From positions 434,001 to 498,000 of the forward strand of contig CAVXOR010000004.1 in the NCBI GenBank assembly GCA_963763475.1: a stretch of 64,000 nucleotides of DNA. The letters are read 5' to 3'. Shown one piece after another: positions 52,696 to 64,000 of this stretch. The stretch's first letter is position 1. Every line of letters starts with the position of its first letter. The translations under genes were made by a program, and so were the position numbers. Below the pieces are notes generated by a model. It saw only the letters and a program-made list of their open reading frames with translations. It searched no databases and was not told the origin of the DNA. This DNA is from AC-32 sp963763475. GTDB lineage: Bacteria; Actinomycetota; Thermoleophilia; Gaiellales; Gaiellaceae.

Positions 52696-53370
52696 CTAAC
52701 GGACGACCCGTGCGAAGGTGATCACCTCGACCCTGCGCGCCCCCGCCTTGCGCAGGGCGCTCGCGGCGGCATTCGCAGTCGAGCCGCTGGTGTAGACGTC
52801 GTCCACGAGCGCGATGCGAGGCGGGGAGTCGGCGGCAGGGACGAACGCGCCGGCGACGTTGCGCCGGCGGTCGGGGAGTGACAGCCCGCGCTGCCGCGAG
52901 GCGGGGCGAGACCTGCCGAGCAGCGCCGGCACCGGGAGCGACCACCGCTCGCCGAGCTCCCGGGCGAGCCGCTCGGCCGGGTGGTGCCCACGCTCGAGGC
53001 CACGCGCGCGATCGGACGGGACGAACGTGAGCGCTGTCACCGACGGGGCCGGCACCGCGTCGGCGACCGTGTCGGCCGCGAGGGCCGCGAGCCTCCGCAG
53101 GCCGCGCTCCTTCCAGGCGCGCACGAGTTGCCGAACGGCCTCGTCGTAGACGACGGCTGCACGGGCGTTGGCGAACGCGAGGCGACGGCCGGAGCATTCG
53201 CGGCACCGCGCGACCGGCCAGGCCGTCGGAGCGCCGCAGCGAGCGCACAGCGGCTCGACGAGCCGGGGGAGTGCCCCGCGACAGACCGGGCAGAACTGCT
53301 CGCCGCCGGTGCCGCAGACGACGCAGCGCACGGGCAGGATCAGGTCCAGGAGCTTCACGTCACACCACAT
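52696..53370 (-). CDS. ComF-family phosphoribosyltransferase-like protein
   Basis: A 224-residue ComFC-type protein, needed for DNA uptake in competent bacteria, though widespread in others. N-terminal double zinc ribbon (RCVVCGTGGEQFCPVC; LCARCGAP ... RCRECSG) and C-terminal phosphoribosyltransferase fold with the PRPP loop IALVDDVYTSGSTANA. The GGAGG before ATG 53370 is only 3 bp away, so GTG twelve bases on is a possible start. Three 11-bp direct repeats upstream suggest response-regulator control. Confidence 0.88.
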   Translation of the reverse strand: MWCDVKLLDLILPVRCVVCGTGGEQFCPVCRGALPRLVEPLCARCGAPTAWPVARCRECSGRRLAFANARAAVVYDEAVRQLVRAWKERGLRRLAALAADTVADAVPAPSVTALTFVPSDRARGLERGHHPAERLARELGERWSLPVPALLGRSRPASRQRGLSLPDRRRNVAGAFVPAADSPPRIALVDDVYTSGSTANAAASALRKAGARRVEVITFARVVR

Positions 53371-53401
53371 TCACCTCCGCGAACAGCGTAGGAAGCAACG
53401 C

Positions 53402-53439
53402 GTGACGAGTCTGTGACGGCTCCGTGACGAATGTGTGTC
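53402..53439. promoter_or_regulatory. 11-bp-spaced direct repeats upstream of comF
   Basis: GTGAC recurs at 53402, 53413 and 53424, with a degenerate GTGTC at 53435: exact 11-bp spacing, one helical turn. Tandem 11-bp repeats are typical of OmpR/PhoB-class response-regulator sites. They lie 30-70 bp upstream of the comF start; a -10-like TACGCT is between. Confidence 0.5.
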
Positions 53440-53442
53440 GAA

Positions 53443-54180
53443 CTATCCGCGGGCCGTGAAGGCCCGATCGGCTTCGGCCAGCGTCGCCGCGGAGCCGATG
53501 TCGTACCAGCTGCCGGGGACACGCCAGGCATACACGGGCATCCTCGAGTAGAGCCACTCGACCAGCCGGCCCGGCTGGTCGGGATTGTTCCCGGCCTCCA
53601 GGTACTCGCCCACCAGCGGCAGCGACTCGCGCGGGTAGAAGTAGAGCGCGATCCCGGTCAAGGTGCTGCGCGGCTGCTGGGGCTTCTCTTCGAAGAACGT
53701 CAGCCGGTCGTCGTCGTCGAGCTCGATCGCGTTGTAGCGGCGGATCGCCTCCAGGTCGCCCACGTCGTAGACCCCGAGCATGGGAGCACGCTTAGCCAGC
53801 GCAAACTTCGCGAACGGCGCCAGGCCGTCGCTGAAGAGGTTGTCGCCAGCGAGCACGAGCAGGTCTTCGTCGATCGCCTCGGCCCGGATCGCCAGGTCGA
53901 GGTCCCCGATCGCGCCGAGCTTGGTCTCCTCGTCGGCGGTCCCGTCGTCGACGATCCGCACCTCCTGCCCGTCCCATCGGGACGCCCACTCGCGAAAGGC
54001 GTCGGCGAACTTCGAATTGGTCACGAGGAAGATCCCATCCAGCCCCTCGACGTCCGAGAGCCGCGACAGCAGATGCTCGACCATCGGGCGCCCGCCGACC
54101 GGCAGGAGCGCCTTGGGCCGGTCGAGCGTCAGCGGGTAGAGCCGCGTCGCGTAGCCCGCGGCGAGGATGACCGCCTTCAT
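53443..54180 (-). CDS. sugar-phosphate nucleotidyltransferase (RmlA/GalU-like)
   Basis: A 245-residue nucleotidyltransferase making an NDP-sugar from NTP and sugar 1-phosphate. N-terminal VILAAGYATRLYPLTLDRPKALLPVGG is the nucleotide-binding G-x-G/A-x-R...PK motif; AGDNLFSDG is the metal Asp; FFEEKPQQP and GSWYDIGS follow as in glucose-1-phosphate thymidylyltransferases. The specific sugar is not determinable. 16 bp downstream of ahcY. Confidence 0.88.
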   Translation of the reverse strand: MKAVILAAGYATRLYPLTLDRPKALLPVGGRPMVEHLLSRLSDVEGLDGIFLVTNSKFADAFREWASRWDGQEVRIVDDGTADEETKLGAIGDLDLAIRAEAIDEDLLVLAGDNLFSDGLAPFAKFALAKRAPMLGVYDVGDLEAIRRYNAIELDDDDRLTFFEEKPQQPRSTLTGIALYFYPRESLPLVGEYLEAGNNPDQPGRLVEWLYSRMPVYAWRVPGSWYDIGSAATLAEADRAFTARG

Positions 54181-54196
54181 GCTGGGTGCATCGGCT

Positions 54197-55465
54197 CTAC
54201 GTGCCTTCGTCCCAAGAGGCGAGGTACTTCGCCTGCTCCTCGGTCAGCTCGTCGATGGCGACGCCCATCGTCTCGAGCTTCAGCCGCGCGATCTCCTTGT
54301 CGATCTCAGGCGGCACGGGATAGACCTTGCGCTCGAGGCTCGCCGCGTTCGCGACCACGTGCTCGGCGGAGAGCGCCTGGTTCGCGAACGACATGTCCAT
54401 CACCTGGGCGGGATGCCCTTCGGCGGCGGAAAGGTTGACCAGCCGGCCGTCCGCGATCAGGTAGATCCGGCGGCCGTCCTCGAGCGTGAACTCGTCGACG
54501 AAGGTGCGCAGCGTGCGCGTGTCCGTCGCGAGCGAGCGCAGCGCCGGGATCTCGATCTCGACGTTGAAGTGGCCGGTGTTGGCGAGAATCGCGCCGTCCT
54601 TCATCTGCAGGATGTGCTCGCGCGTGATCACCGACTTGTCGCCCGTGGCGGTGACGAAGATGTCGCCGACCCGGGCCGCCTGCTCCATCGGCAGCACCTG
54701 GAAGCCGTCCATCACGGCCTCGAGCGCGCGCAGCGGGTCGACCTCGGTCACGACCACGTGCGCGCCCATCCCCTTCGCGCGCATCGCCACCCCGCGGCCG
54801 CACCAGCCGTAGCCGGCGACGACGAAGGTGCGCCCGGCGAGCAGAATGTTCGTCGCGCGAACGATCCCGTCGATCGTCGACTGGCCCGTGCCGTAGCGGT
54901 TGTCGAACATGTGCTTCGTGAGCGCGTCGTTGACCGCGATCACCGGGAAGCCGAGCGCGCCGTCGCGCTCGAGCGCCTTGAGGCGGATCACGCCGGTGGT
55001 GGTCTCCTCGGTCGCGCCGACGATGTCGCCGAGCTGCTCCCGGCGGTGCGAATGGAGCACGCCGATCACGTCGGCGCCGTCGTCCATCGTCAGCTGCGGC
55101 TTGTGGTCGACCGCGGCCTCGATGTGCTGGTAGTAGGTGTCGTTGTCCTCGCCCTTGATCGCGAAGACCGAGATCTCGAACTCCTCCACGAGCGCGGCGG
55201 CGACGTCGTCCTGGGTCGAGAGCGGGTTCGATGCGCAGAGCACGACGTCCGCGCCGCCGTCCTTCAGCGTCCGCATCAGGTTGGCGGTCTCGCTCGTGAC
55301 GTGCAGGCAGGCCGAGATGCGGTAGCCCGCGAGCGGCTGGTCGGTCGCGAAGCGCTCGCGGATCGCCGCCAGGACCGGCATCTGCCGGTCGGCCCACTCG
55401 ATCCGGCTGACGCCTTCCGGCGCGAGCGCGAGGTCCTTGACGTCGTGCCGTCTCGTCGTAGCCAT
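54197..55465 (-). CDS. ahcY: adenosylhomocysteinase
   Basis: S-adenosylhomocysteine hydrolase (422 residues) splits SAH to adenosine and homocysteine with bound NAD+. Seen: CLHVTSETANLMRTLKDGGADV, SNPLSTQDDVAAAL, the NAD-binding VVAGYGWCGRGVAMRAKGMGA, FVTATGDKSVITREH and the substrate-closing NTGHFNVEIEI. The short C-terminus is normal for the bacterial short form. An AAGGAGCG site precedes the ATG. Its homocysteine feeds MetH, encoded 5 kb away. Confidence 0.96.
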   Translation of the reverse strand: MATTRRHDVKDLALAPEGVSRIEWADRQMPVLAAIRERFATDQPLAGYRISACLHVTSETANLMRTLKDGGADVVLCASNPLSTQDDVAAALVEEFEISVFAIKGEDNDTYYQHIEAAVDHKPQLTMDDGADVIGVLHSHRREQLGDIVGATEETTTGVIRLKALERDGALGFPVIAVNDALTKHMFDNRYGTGQSTIDGIVRATNILLAGRTFVVAGYGWCGRGVAMRAKGMGAHVVVTEVDPLRALEAVMDGFQVLPMEQAARVGDIFVTATGDKSVITREHILQMKDGAILANTGHFNVEIEIPALRSLATDTRTLRTFVDEFTLEDGRRIYLIADGRLVNLSAAEGHPAQVMDMSFANQALSAEHVVANAASLERKVYPVPPEIDKEIARLKLETMGVAIDELTEEQAKYLASWDEGT

Positions 55466-55596
55466 GTCGCTCCTTCGCTCTCGTTAAGGCGTTCGCTTGC
55501 GACGCCGACCAAAGAGGCCGTACCGGCTCTGCCGGTACGGCCGTCCAACGCACTGTTTGGGATCTAGAACGATGTTGCCCCTGCCCGAATAGCCTC
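55466..55596 (-). other. structured leader/intergenic hairpins before ahcY
   Basis: Between the MerR gene and ahcY, a perfect 12-bp stem with a 3-nt loop (55516-55542) is followed in the direction of transcription by a bulged hairpin at 55488-55506. The first may be the MerR gene's terminator (TCTTTGG follows); together they could be a regulatory leader. I could not match the SAH riboswitch consensus. Confidence 0.4.
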
Positions 55597-55920
55597 TTAG
55601 GCGGCCAGCAGCCGCTCGTGCTTGCGCTGCTCCCAGTCGAGCGCGCTCAGTTCGGTGCCAGCAAGCCACGAGTCGACGGCGGCTCGGAGGTCCGGCTCAC
55701 GCCGCAGGCGCGCGGCGAAGGCCAGCTCTCGCAACTCGACGCGGAAGCGCCTCCGCAGCTCCTGGAGCGAGCGCAGCTGGTTCACCTCGAGCAGGCCGTA
55801 GGTGCGATAGCCGGAGGCCGTGCGCCGCGGGACGACGAGCCCGGCCCGCTCGAGGTAGCGCAGCATGCGTGGAGACCACCCCGTCTCGCGCGCCGCCTGG
55901 CCCACTGTCGCCCTTCGCAT
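55597..55920 (-). CDS. MerR family transcriptional regulator (short)
   Basis: A 107-residue MerR-type regulator: winged helix TVGQAARETGWSPRMLRYLERAGLV then RTASGYRTYGLLEVNQLRSL, a short dimerisation helix and no metal-binding Cys. Such short MerR proteins often regulate central metabolism (GlnR-like). It precedes ahcY in the same direction. TAAGGT sits 7 bp before the ATG. Confidence 0.85.
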   Translation of the reverse strand: MRRATVGQAARETGWSPRMLRYLERAGLVVPRRTASGYRTYGLLEVNQLRSLQELRRRFRVELRELAFAARLRREPDLRAAVDSWLAGTELSALDWEQRKHERLLAA

Positions 55921-55944
55921 GGCCCCAACCTTACCACACTTGTG

Positions 55945-56367
55945 TCAGGCTTTGTCCGTGCCCTCGCGCCCGTAGCTGTCCTCTAGTCGCACGATGTCGT
56001 CCAGCTGCGGAGTCGAGACCTCGATGATGGTCGTGTCCTCGAGCGCTGCGACGCGGTGAACTGTGCCGGGCGGGAAGTGAAACGCCGCGCCCGGGCCGAC
56101 GACCTCGTTGTTCAGCATCCGCTCGCCGGGCGCGCCGAGCTCGAGCTTCGCCCGCCCCTCGAGCACGTACCAGGCTTCGTCCTTCTCCTTGTGGAACTGC
56201 AGGCTGAGCGACTCGCCGGCGCGGACGAACAGGATCTTGCCCGCGTAGTGGTCCGTCTTCGACCAGATCAGCTCGTGCCCCCAGGGCTTGTCCACCTTCT
56301 CGGGCTCGGACGTGAACCTGTCCAGCCCGCCGAGGTTCGGAGAGGTCAAGTGATCGTGCTCGGCCAC
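55945..56367 (-). CDS. cupin, mannose-6-phosphate isomerase-like
   Basis: A 140-residue cupin resembling the C-terminal domain of type II phosphomannose isomerase / GDP-mannose pyrophosphorylase: KPWGHELIWSKTDHYAGKILFVRAGESLSLQFHKEKDEAWYVLEG, then PGAAFHFPPGTVHRVAALEDTTIIEVSTPQLDD. All metal-ligand positions (His, Glu, His) are kept. It sits with the nucleotidyltransferase and UDP-glucose dehydrogenase, so a sugar-phosphate isomerase role is reasonable. Confidence 0.85.
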   Translation of the reverse strand: MAEHDHLTSPNLGGLDRFTSEPEKVDKPWGHELIWSKTDHYAGKILFVRAGESLSLQFHKEKDEAWYVLEGRAKLELGAPGERMLNNEVVGPGAAFHFPPGTVHRVAALEDTTIIEVSTPQLDDIVRLEDSYGREGTDKA

Positions 56368-56394
56368 GAGCCGCGCGAACCTACCACCATGCGG

Positions 56395-57084
56395 CTAGCC
56401 GGGCCACTCTGGGTGTCCGGCGAGGTACTCGCTCGCGACCCGTAGGTCCTTCGGGGTGTTGACGGTCAGCCAGACCCCTTCATGCCTGAAAGCGCGCAGT
56501 CGTCGCTCCGCGGCCAGCTCGGGGAACGTGGTCGTCTCGTGGTCGCCGCGCTCCGGGAAGCGCTCCAGTGCCTCCTCCCCGAGCACGTAGATCCCGCAGC
56601 TGACCCACTGGTCGAGCCGTGGCGCCTCGCGGAAGCCGGTGACCAGGTCGTCGTCGAGGTCGACCACGCCGAACGGCGACCGGAGCGGGACGACGGTGAT
56701 CGTCGCGGCCGCCTCGCGTTCGCGATGGAGGGCGAGGAGCCGCGCGAAGTCGACGTCCACCAGCTCGTCGCCGTTGAGCGCGAACAGGTCACCCTGCTCG
56801 CGCCGCGCCTCGGCGGCGTAGCGGATCCCTCCTCCCCGCCCGAGCGGCTCCGGCTCAGGGACGGCCACCACTTCCGGGCCGAGGCCGCCGAGCGCCGTTT
56901 CGAACGCGCCTTCCTGGCCGGCCGCGCAGCTGACTAGCACACGCGTCACGCCCGCGGCGGCGAGCTGCTCGACCTGGAAGGCGGCGAGCGGCCGGCCGGC
57001 CAGCTCGACCAGCGCCTTCGGGCGGCCGCCCGCGGCCTCTCCGAGGCGCTCGGCCTTCCCCCCCGCCAGGATGACTGCCTCCAC
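56395..57084 (-). CDS. sugar nucleotidyltransferase (GDP-mannose/heptose-type)
   Basis: A 229-residue nucleotidyltransferase: VILAGGKAERLGEAAGGRPKALVELAGRP binds the NTP; FALNGDELVDVDFARLLALH holds the metal Asp; NTPKDLRVASEYL ends it. The spacing resembles HddC/GMPP-like D-glycero-D-manno-heptose or mannose-1-phosphate transferases. GTG 57084 shares one base with the ugd stop, so they are co-translated. Sugar specificity not fixed. Confidence 0.85.
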   Translation of the reverse strand: MEAVILAGGKAERLGEAAGGRPKALVELAGRPLAAFQVEQLAAAGVTRVLVSCAAGQEGAFETALGGLGPEVVAVPEPEPLGRGGGIRYAAEARREQGDLFALNGDELVDVDFARLLALHREREAAATITVVPLRSPFGVVDLDDDLVTGFREAPRLDQWVSCGIYVLGEEALERFPERGDHETTTFPELAAERRLRAFRHEGVWLTVNTPKDLRVASEYLAGHPEWPG

Positions 57085-58415
57085 TATCGCTCGAGCTCGT
57101 GCTCGCGCTCTTCGGTCTCCGGGAGCGCAGCGAGCGGGGAGGCGGCGCGGCCGATGCCCTCGTACGTGAAGCCTGCAGCGCGGGCCTGCTCCGGATCGAG
57201 CAGGTTGCGGCCGTCGAGGATCAGCGGCCGGCGCATCGCCTCCCGCACTTCGTCGGAGGCGAGCTCCCGCAGCTCGTCCCACTCGGTCACGATCACGGCG
57301 GCGTCCGCGCCGGTCACTGCCTCGAGCACGCTGTCGCAGAACGTGACGCCCTGGAGCAGCCTGCGCGCGTCGGCGACCGGGTCCCAGGCGCGCACCTCGG
57401 CGCCCTCGGCGAGCAGGCGCGAGGCCAACACGAGCGACGGCGCCTCGCGCAGGTCGTCGGTGTTGGGCTTGAAGGCGAGCCCCAGCAGCGCCACGGTCTT
57501 GCCACGCAGCTTGCCGAGGTGCTTCTCGAGCTTGCCGACCACGCGCCGCTTCTGCAGGTCGTTGACCTCGATCACGGCGCTGAGCAGCTGGAAGTGGTAG
57601 CCCGAGTTCGACGCGAGCTGCTTGAGGGCGGCGCCGTCCTTGGGGAAGCACGAGCCGCCCCAGCCGATCCCGGCGCGCAGGAAGTGCCGGCCCAGGCGAT
57701 GGTCGAGCCCGACGCCCTCGGCCACCTTGACCACGTCGGCGCCGGTTGCCTCGCAGACGTTCGCGATCTCGTTGATGAAGCTGATCCGGGTCATCAGGAA
57801 CGCGTTCGCGGCGAGCTTGATCATCTCGGCCGAGGCGACGTCGGCGTGCACGACCGTGGCGTCGAGCGGGTCGTAGAGCGACGCGACCGTCTGCGCGTCG
57901 GCCTCCGAGAACGCGCCGACGACGACGCGATCGGGGTCCATGAAGTCGCGGACGGCGCTGCCCTCGGCCAGGAACTCCGGGTTCGAGACGTAGCCGACGT
58001 GCGCGAGCCCGCGCGCGTCGAGCGCGGCGCGCACCTTCTCTCCGGTGCCGACGGGCACCGTGCTCTTCATCACCAGCAGCGCGCGCTCCTCGAGCGCCGG
58101 CAGCTGTTCGACCACCGTCCAGACGGCGGTGAGGTCGGCGTCGCCGGAGTAGGTCGGCGGCGTGCCGACGCAGATGAACAGGAGAGGCGCGTCGACGATG
58201 TCGTCGAGCTCGAGCGTGAAGGTCAGCCGCTCGCGGTTCCGCTCGAGCAGCTCCTCGAGGCCCGGCTCGTGCAAGGGCACACGGCCGGACTGGAGCGCCT
58301 CGATCCGCTCGGGAAGGACGTCGCGGACGACGACCTCGTGGCCCAGCTCGGCGAAGCAGGCGCCGGTGACGAGGCCGACCCAGCCGGCCCCGAAGATGCC
58401 GATTTTCGGCTTCAC
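57084..58415 (-). CDS. ugd: UDP-glucose 6-dehydrogenase
   Basis: A 443-residue UDP-glucose/GDP-mannose dehydrogenase that makes UDP-glucuronate in two NAD+-dependent steps. N-terminal Rossmann IFGAGWVGLVTGACFAELGH, catalytic Lys/Asn K200 and N204 (MIKLAANAFL), and the thiohemiacetal Cys C256 (GWGGSCFPKD), with LLGLAFKPNTDDLREAPSL in the C-terminal domain. Product would feed surface polysaccharide. TAGGCT stands 8 bp before the GTG. Confidence 0.93.
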   Translation of the reverse strand: MKPKIGIFGAGWVGLVTGACFAELGHEVVVRDVLPERIEALQSGRVPLHEPGLEELLERNRERLTFTLELDDIVDAPLLFICVGTPPTYSGDADLTAVWTVVEQLPALEERALLVMKSTVPVGTGEKVRAALDARGLAHVGYVSNPEFLAEGSAVRDFMDPDRVVVGAFSEADAQTVASLYDPLDATVVHADVASAEMIKLAANAFLMTRISFINEIANVCEATGADVVKVAEGVGLDHRLGRHFLRAGIGWGGSCFPKDGAALKQLASNSGYHFQLLSAVIEVNDLQKRRVVGKLEKHLGKLRGKTVALLGLAFKPNTDDLREAPSLVLASRLLAEGAEVRAWDPVADARRLLQGVTFCDSVLEAVTGADAAVIVTEWDELRELASDEVREAMRRPLILDGRNLLDPEQARAAGFTYEGIGRAASPLAALPETEEREHELER

Positions 58416-58426
58416 GGCCGCGGAGC

Positions 58427-60382
58427 CTACCGGGGCAGGGGCCGCAGCCCGCGCGCGATTGCGAGCATCGTCTCGTTCGAAAGCGAGTCCAGCAGCGTGT
58501 TCACGACCCAGTAGCTCGCGCCGTTGTCGCGCAGCACCACCATGTGCAAGTGCGAACCGGTGTAGTAGAGGTCGAACTCGCGCCCGCCGACCCGCTGCGT
58601 GAGGCTCTTGTCCCCGAGGACCGGTGCGTCGGCCCAGCGCGTCTCCTGGATTCCCCAGTACTCGTTGAAGCCCGTGCGGAAGGTGAGCCGGAGCGTCGGC
58701 TGTCCGCCGAGCGGGTAGATCCGCACCGGCGTCTCGCCGTAGCCGTCGTCGAGGCTGGAGGCGCTCTCGAGCAGTGTCGGGTACTCGACCGTGAAGGGCA
58801 GGCGCTTGCGCAGCTTGAACAGGGTCGAGCGCGTCTCGCCCGGGTCCCGGCGCACCCTCGCCGGCTGGCGCGTGGGCGCCGTCGGGATCACGACCGGCGC
58901 GAGCTCACCGTGGAAGGTCGAGCCGACGATCCCGGTCACCAGCGCCCCGTTCGAGAGCGGCCTGATCTTGGCGGGCATCGGCTCGACGTCGGCGCTCCCG
59001 AGTAGCTTGGCGACCTGCTGGGCCGCGATCTTTCCGTTCGCCGCGCGGGCCGGGTCGAAGTAGACCTTGGAGTGGAAGTAGTTCCAGTTCGGCGCGTTCG
59101 CGGGCTGGCCGTTTGGCGGTGTGACCGTGACGTAGCCTTTCTGCCCGAGCAGGTAGCTCGCGTTCCCGGCCGAGCCCGCCACCCCGTTGCCGTTCAGGAC
59201 GGTCAACGTCACCTGTTTCGGCGGGATCGTGCGCTTGAGCGTCGGCAGCTTGCGGCCGAGCGCAACGGCTGTCGCGGTCGAGGCCTCGCCCACGTCCGGG
59301 TTGAGGAACTTCTGCACCGCCTCGTTGATGTTGGTGCTGTCCGTCGAGAGCTCATTCGCGCCGACGATGTTCTTGATCTTCACCTGGAAGACATGGCCGT
59401 GGGGAAGGTTGTAGGCAAAGGAGGCGTACTTCTTGACGTCGCTGAGGTTGACGTCGCGCCCGCCGCGCTCGATCTCGACGTAGTGGTTCTGGGTGATCTC
59501 GTTGACGATCCCGAGCACGCTCGTCAGGCCGAGCGACTTGGCCATCTGCTGCCGCGCGGCGCCGACGAACAGCTGCTGGCGAGCGAGCCGGTAGAGGTCG
59601 GAGTCGGTGTGCCGGAAGCGGACGAAGTCGAGCGCCTGCTTGCCGGTCAGGTGCTGGTAGCCCGGCTGCAGGTCGATGTTGGCGAAGTCGGTCGAGGCCG
59701 TGCCGACGTTCTTGTTGTAGTAGCGCCGGTCGACGTCCAGCCAGACCCCGCCGAGCTTGTTCACGACGCCGATGAAGCCGAGGAAGTTGACCGGGATCAG
59801 GTAGTTGACCGGCAGGCTCGTCAGGTGCCGCACCGTCTCGAGCGCGCCGCCGAGCCCGCAGTAGGCGTAGGCGCTGTTGATCCGCCCGCTGCCCTCCGCG
59901 ACGGCGGGGGCACCTCCCTTGCCGGGGCACCAGAGCGGGACGATCAGGTCGCGCGGGAACGAGAGCAGCGAGATCGAGTTCGTGACCGGATCGGCGCGGA
60001 TCAGCATCATCGTGTCGGAGCGCGAAGGAGCGCTTCCGTCGCCGGCCCGGTGGTCGTAGCCGACCACGAGCGCGACCGCGGCCGTCTTCGGCGGGTCGAG
60101 CCGCTCCTGCGTCAGCTGACCCTCTGCGGTATGCGGCCGCAGCGCGGCGACGCTCTCGTGCGCCCAGAGGTAGAAGCCGCCGACCACGCCGACGATGACG
60201 ACCGCCAGCGTCACTCCCGACCAGGCGAAGAAGCGGGCGATCCGAGTGGCCACACCGCGCTGAGGAGGCGGCGGCTGGCGGTAGAGGGTCACCGGCGTCA
60301 GCGCGCCGGGTGGCAGCACTGCGTGACCGTTGCCGTTGACTCCGGCCCCGCGGCCGATTCCTTTCTTGAGAGTGGTCCGCAT
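58427..60382 (-). CDS. LytR-CpsA-Psr (LCP) family glycopolymer ligase
   Basis: A 651-residue LCP protein that attaches polysaccharide or teichoic-type polymer to peptidoglycan. One TM helix (~52-72), then the LCP domain (~95-290: SRSDTMMLIRADP, SLLSFPRDLIVPL, GGVWLDVD, LDFVRFRHTDSDLYRLARQQ with the catalytic Arg/Asp set). A LytR_C-like domain (~405-495, VLNGNGVAGSAGNASYLL) follows, and a further ~150-residue C-terminal domain not typical of the family. An intrinsic terminator ends 2 bp before ATG 60382, so the promoter or true start is unclear. Confidence 0.9.
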   Translation of the reverse strand: MRTTLKKGIGRGAGVNGNGHAVLPPGALTPVTLYRQPPPPQRGVATRIARFFAWSGVTLAVVIVGVVGGFYLWAHESVAALRPHTAEGQLTQERLDPPKTAAVALVVGYDHRAGDGSAPSRSDTMMLIRADPVTNSISLLSFPRDLIVPLWCPGKGGAPAVAEGSGRINSAYAYCGLGGALETVRHLTSLPVNYLIPVNFLGFIGVVNKLGGVWLDVDRRYYNKNVGTASTDFANIDLQPGYQHLTGKQALDFVRFRHTDSDLYRLARQQLFVGAARQQMAKSLGLTSVLGIVNEITQNHYVEIERGGRDVNLSDVKKYASFAYNLPHGHVFQVKIKNIVGANELSTDSTNINEAVQKFLNPDVGEASTATAVALGRKLPTLKRTIPPKQVTLTVLNGNGVAGSAGNASYLLGQKGYVTVTPPNGQPANAPNWNYFHSKVYFDPARAANGKIAAQQVAKLLGSADVEPMPAKIRPLSNGALVTGIVGSTFHGELAPVVIPTAPTRQPARVRRDPGETRSTLFKLRKRLPFTVEYPTLLESASSLDDGYGETPVRIYPLGGQPTLRLTFRTGFNEYWGIQETRWADAPVLGDKSLTQRVGGREFDLYYTGSHLHMVVLRDNGASYWVVNTLLDSLSNETMLAIARGLRPLPR

Positions 60383-60384
60383 CG

Positions 60385-60409
60385 AAAAAAGAACGCCGTG
60401 AAGGCGTTC
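60385..60409 (-). terminator. Rho-independent terminator after metH
   Basis: GAACGCC and GGCGTTC (60391-60397, 60403-60409) form a 7-bp stem followed on the minus strand by six T (60390-60385). It ends directly at the LCP gene's start. Confidence 0.75.
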
Positions 60410-60442
60410 GCCGCAGGTCAGGATAGCCGACGCTCCGGGCGG

Positions 60443-64000
<3,558 letters not shown>

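Noticed and set aside
55466..55596. SAH riboswitch upstream of ahcY
   Set aside because: Location fits but the conserved core sequence is not seen; kept only as unexplained hairpins.

Overview
The window is a 64-kb stretch of a very GC-rich bacterial chromosome. Gene content and order (secA, prfB, ftsE, ftsX, rnr, smpB, then ssrA a few genes on; long hpf; comF; metH and ahcY), many GTG starts, and many genes whose -10 box lies 6-8 bp before the start codon (apparently leaderless) fit an actinobacterium. A deep-branching class such as Thermoleophilia is my inference; no rRNA is present to prove it.

1-33 kb is a patchwork of short transcription units on both strands: single-domain enzymes (APH-like kinase, QueF, cytochrome P450, GNAT acetyltransferases, cupins, PEP-mutase/ICL family, alpha/beta hydrolase, methyltransferase), secreted proteins (small cupredoxin, C39-like peptidase, FG-GAP protein, lipoprotein with two pilin-like repeats, Vps62-like membrane protein), an ion channel, a TetR-quinone oxidoreductase divergon, a two-domain SagB-like oxidoreductase, an arylsulfatase and a DrrAB-type ABC exporter. 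Four genes here (903-2019, 10150-10817, 15622-16594, 23140-23972) each carry an apparent one-base frameshift, so either base-calling errors or recent decay must be considered.

33.6-38.7 kb is bounded by a perfect 28-bp direct repeat. One copy is the 3' end of the tmRNA gene (ssrA, minus strand, 38700-39062); the other is an isolated fragment at 33642-33669. This is the signature of an element integrated at ssrA. No integrase is visible. The cargo is a truncated BTAD/SARP regulator and a tightly coupled three-gene operon: an HD-domain phosphohydrolase-like protein with a possible degenerate C-terminal cNMP-binding fold, a stand-alone cNMP-binding domain protein, and a 12-TM MFS-like carrier fused to HEAT-like repeats. 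I consider this the best candidate for an undescribed system.

38.7-53.4 kb is conserved housekeeping: ssrA, a PAS-GAF-PAS histidine kinase ending 5 bp before ssrA, a tandem GNAT and a hydrolase-cyclase fusion, then smpB, rnr, ftsX, ftsE, prfB (with a CTT-TGA-C programmed frameshift), secA, a hypothetical gene, hpf and comF, all on the minus strand. 53.4-64 kb, also minus strand, holds cell-envelope sugar genes (two nucleotidyltransferases, UDP-glucose dehydrogenase, an LCP ligase), a cupin, a MerR regulator, and the methyl-cycle genes ahcY and metH; metH runs off the right edge.
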